A stretch of 64,000 nucleotides of DNA from Actinernus sp. WN-2022 (Eukaryota > Cnidaria > Anthozoa > Actiniaria > Actinernidae): NCBI GenBank assembly GCA_030867875.1, contig JAOWCC010001634.1, positions 131,664,807 through 131,728,806 on the forward strand. Direction: 5' to 3'. The notes beneath the pieces are model-generated. The model saw only the letters and a list, made by a program, of their open reading frames with translations, ran no database searches and was not told the DNA's origin. Both the position numbers and the translations under genes were made by a program. Positions 61,466 through 64,000 of this stretch are shown one piece after another (within the stretch, counting starts at the first letter, position 1; each line of letters begins with the position of its first letter).

Positions 61466-62850
61466 AGTGTTTCTAACCTTGCTGATAATGGTTTTCTTCC
61501 GGTACTCCAATCAGCTTACCGTCCTGGGCACAGCACTGAAACCGCTCTACTTAAAGTGAAAAGTGAAATACTAATGGCTATATAGACAAACAACATATCA
61601 CCCTACCTGTTCTCCTCGATCAAAGCGCCGCCTTCGACACCGTCGATCATCAAGATCTTATTAAGTCGGCTGCATCTGGACTTTGGAATATCCAAAAAAT
61701 TATCATTTGTTCTCTTTGCTGACGATACCAATATTTTTTACAGTCACAAAAACATTGCTAATCTAGTGAATATCTTAAACAATGAGCTTATCCCTGTTGC
61801 ATCTTGGTTTAATGCTAATAAATTCACCCTTCACCCTGATAAGACCAAGTTCATAATATTTTTTCCTACTAAAAAGAAAGTACATTTTAATGACATCATT
61901 ATTTCTAGCAATGGTAATACAATTAATAGAACTGAATGTACCGTAAATTCTTAGCAGTGATTATCCATCAAAACTTATCATGGAAACCTCACATTCATGC
62001 CATTACTAATAAGATTTCCAAAGCCATTGGTATAATTACTAAATCAAGTCAATTTTTGGCTTTTAATTCTCTCAAAGTTTTATATAATTCACTTATTTTA
62101 CCATACCTACAATATTGTACCCTTATTTGGGCTTCTACTTATCCCACACATATTGAACCTATCTTTTTATTGCAGAAAAAGGTAATTCGTATCATTACTC
62201 ATTCCCCCTCTCGTACTCACACTAAATCTTTATTTGATAAGCTCAAAATACTAACCATCCATGATATTCATAAGTTCCAGATTTCATGCTTTGTTTTTTC
62301 TCACATCAATAACCTCTTACCTGATTCTCTATCTGCCCTTTTCAAATTTAATTTAGAAATCCATGATCACTTTACAAGACATAGATCTAATCTACATTAC
62401 CTTTTTTTAAATATAAATTCCCAATTTCTGGAATGGTCTACCAACATATTTCCGTGAATCACTAAAACCTTTTAATTATAAAATGAAATTAAAATCTCAC
62501 TTCTTGTCTTATTAATAACTAGTTATATAAGTAATTGATGAACTGCCTTTCTGTATGTGTGCAATATATGTTTAATTAATTATATATATAGCTATATATT
62601 CTTTTTTTGCTTTGTAACTTGTCAATTTATATTCCTGTAAACTAGTATTTTTTGTATGTTATGTATATAGCTAGTACTGTAACACTTAAAACTGCGTGTC
62701 GATCTTTTAATATTCTTTCGCTATCTATATTTATACATAACAGCACCCTGACCCTTTGCCATATAAGCCTCTGGCTTCGGCTTTTCTTTATTGATTTTCA
62801 TGTAAAAATTGTGCTTTTTTTCCCCTTACAAATACAATAAATTATTATTA
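61466..62850 (+). pseudogene. Degraded LINE (CR1/L2-like), reverse transcriptase remnants
   Basis: 61496-61700 translates in pieces to SAYRPGHSTETALLKVKSE and SAAFDTVDHQDLI, the fingers/palm motifs of CR1-like reverse transcriptase. An internal deletion leads to LFADDTNIFYS (motif C, FADD) at about 61706-61745 with VASWFNANKFTLHPDKTKF after it. A frameshift at 61930 is followed by SWKPHIHAITNKISKAIGII and LPYLQYCTLIWAST up to 62457. The endonuclease part is absent. Tail ends in AATAAATTATTATTATAAAA near 62832-62850. Confidence 0.85.
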
Positions 62851-62855
62851 TAAAA

Positions 62856-63992
62856 AAATACCGGAGACGGCCCTGCATTGGTTCAAGTCGTATATATCCG
62901 ATAGATCTCAACGTATCTCGGTTTATGGCGTGTTGTCTAAGCCCTTTGGGCTAGACTTCGGTGTCCTACAGAAGCTGCCTCGGACCATTGTTATTTATCA
63001 TCTACTCCAGGTGTTTATCTACTCATCGATAAACACCTCCCACAAGTCCACTGTTATGCAGACGATACTCAGCTTTATTTATCCTTTAACGCTAATGATA
63101 CTACCGATGAAGCTGCTGCACTCTCTTCCATGCAATCTTGCATCTCGGACATTCAAAACTGGATGCTAACTGATAAACTCAAACTTGATGCTGATAAAAT
63201 TGAATTTTTGTCAATCGGAACTATGAAACAACTCGAGAAAGTTACATTAGCACAGGTAAAAGTAGGTAGCTCGTTGGTCAAGCCATCAACGAGTGCTGTG
63301 CGGAATCTCGGAGCCTGGTTTGACTCGAATCTAAGCATGATACCCCATATAAATTAGATATGTAGTTCCTCTTTTTACCATCTACACAACATACGCCGCA
63401 TTAGAAAATATATTTCATGCGAAACTACTAAACCACTTGTACACGCTTTCATTACTAGCAAGATCGATTACTCTAACAGTTTACTATACGGCCTGTCTAA
63501 ATCTCACATAGCTAAACTTTAACGTGTACAGAATGCTGCAGCTCGTATTGTTATGAATGTACCACGCTTTTGTCATATTACACCTGTACTCACCGATCTT
63601 CATGGGCTACCTGTTGTGTATCGTATTCAGTTTAAGATTTTGATTATTACGTTTAAGTGTTTATATGGCCTAGCACCCTTGTATTTATCTGAACTTGTAT
63701 ATATATCTACTCCTACTGGATACAACCTACGCTCTGGTACCTCTGCTTGACTCTGCGTTTGGTGCCGACAAGCGCCAAGTCTAAAATCACACTTCGTGAT
63801 TTAAGGCTGCCACACCTAAACTGTGGAACGAATTACCCTCCGAACTACGTAATATAAGTAACCTGCCAAGCATTAAATCTCAACTTAAGACTTACTTGTT
63901 TGACTAGCCTTTGATTTATAGTTTTAACTTTTTAAAACAAATTTTAACTGAAGAAGGCCGAACGGCCGAAACGTTTTTTAATTAAAGGATTA
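62856..63992 (+). pseudogene. Second degraded LINE (CR1-like) with 3' end
   Basis: Broken frames from 62930: QVHCYADDTQLYLSF (motif C, YADD, about 63047-63090), IQNWMLTDKLKLDADKIEFL, RNLGAWFDSNLSM, then after stops TSKIDYSNSLLYGL, VQNAAARIV and HGLPVVYRIQFKILIITFKC. This is the end of a CR1-type ORF2; the segment before motif C is missing. At least three stops interrupt it. The 3' terminus is near GGCCGAACGGCCGAAACG, followed by TTAAAGGATTAGTAAGAAG at the window edge. Confidence 0.88.
63957..63974 (+). repeat. LINE 3' terminal palindrome
   Basis: GGCCGAACGGCCGAAACG near the LINE 3' end: GGCC-GAAC-GGCC can fold to a small stem-loop and may act in recognition by the LINE reverse transcriptase. 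Common at the ends of CR1-like elements, here inferred. Confidence 0.5.
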
Positions 63993-64000
63993 GTAAGAAG

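Overview
The window is AT-rich, intron-rich animal nuclear DNA. Small exons with GT/AG junctions lie in long introns packed with short inverted-repeat transposons (MITEs), tRNA-derived SINEs and broken LINEs. No bacterial-style operons, rRNA or CRISPR are visible. The gene content, the mobile-element density and a LINE 3' end carrying GGCCGAACGGCCGAAACG suggest an early-branching marine invertebrate. My best guess is an anthozoan cnidarian such as a stony coral, but that is inference, not something the sequence proves.

Three protein-coding genes can be reconstructed, all on the + strand. (1) 2640-42334: 14 exons of a SNX9/18/33-family sorting nexin (acidic linker, PX domain, BAR domain). The stop codon is inside the window; the N-terminal SH3 exons must lie upstream. 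All exon phases join cleanly and give 481 residues. (2) 23829-26433: a complete two-exon gene nested in the 11.8-kb intron 8 of the sorting nexin, on the same strand. It encodes 289 residues: a beta-grasp ubiquitin-like domain resembling the N-terminus of OTU1/YOD1, an IKEE acidic linker, one CUT domain, and a divergent homeodomain with Tyr in place of Trp48. The layout recalls vertebrate SATB proteins (ubiquitin-like + CUT + homeodomain). (3) 51850-57812: four exons of an unrecognised single-pass membrane protein with a long polar segment, one transmembrane helix and a very basic tail. Its TAG stop is followed by 120 further in-frame sense codons, Ser/Glu/Asp-rich and ending in a hydrophobic stretch. 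This suggests stop-codon readthrough, a recent nonsense allele or a sequence error. Its 5' exons were not found.

The rest is mobile DNA. Main items: a hAT-like MITE with an 8-bp target duplication (9171-9492); an 805-bp element with 45-bp perfect inverted ends (11050-11854); a 1.56-kb fold-back element with roughly 600-bp arms (17500-19058); a SINE split by a 202-bp MITE with an exact 11-bp target duplication (29492-29955); a near-perfect long hairpin (47100-47627); a 12-bp minisatellite (54951-55162); two adjacent copies of one MITE separated and flanked by the same 8-bp sequence (56717-57416); and a locally amplified 160-bp unit (58846-59290). The right end (61466-64000) is two degraded LINE copies with reverse-transcriptase remnants, the second with its 3' terminus close to the window end. 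Several repeat families recur 2-5 times within the window and are cross-referenced below.

The sorting nexin and the nested homeobox gene share a locus but nothing in the sequence links their functions. The third gene begins downstream of the sorting nexin stop, in a separate repeat-rich interval.
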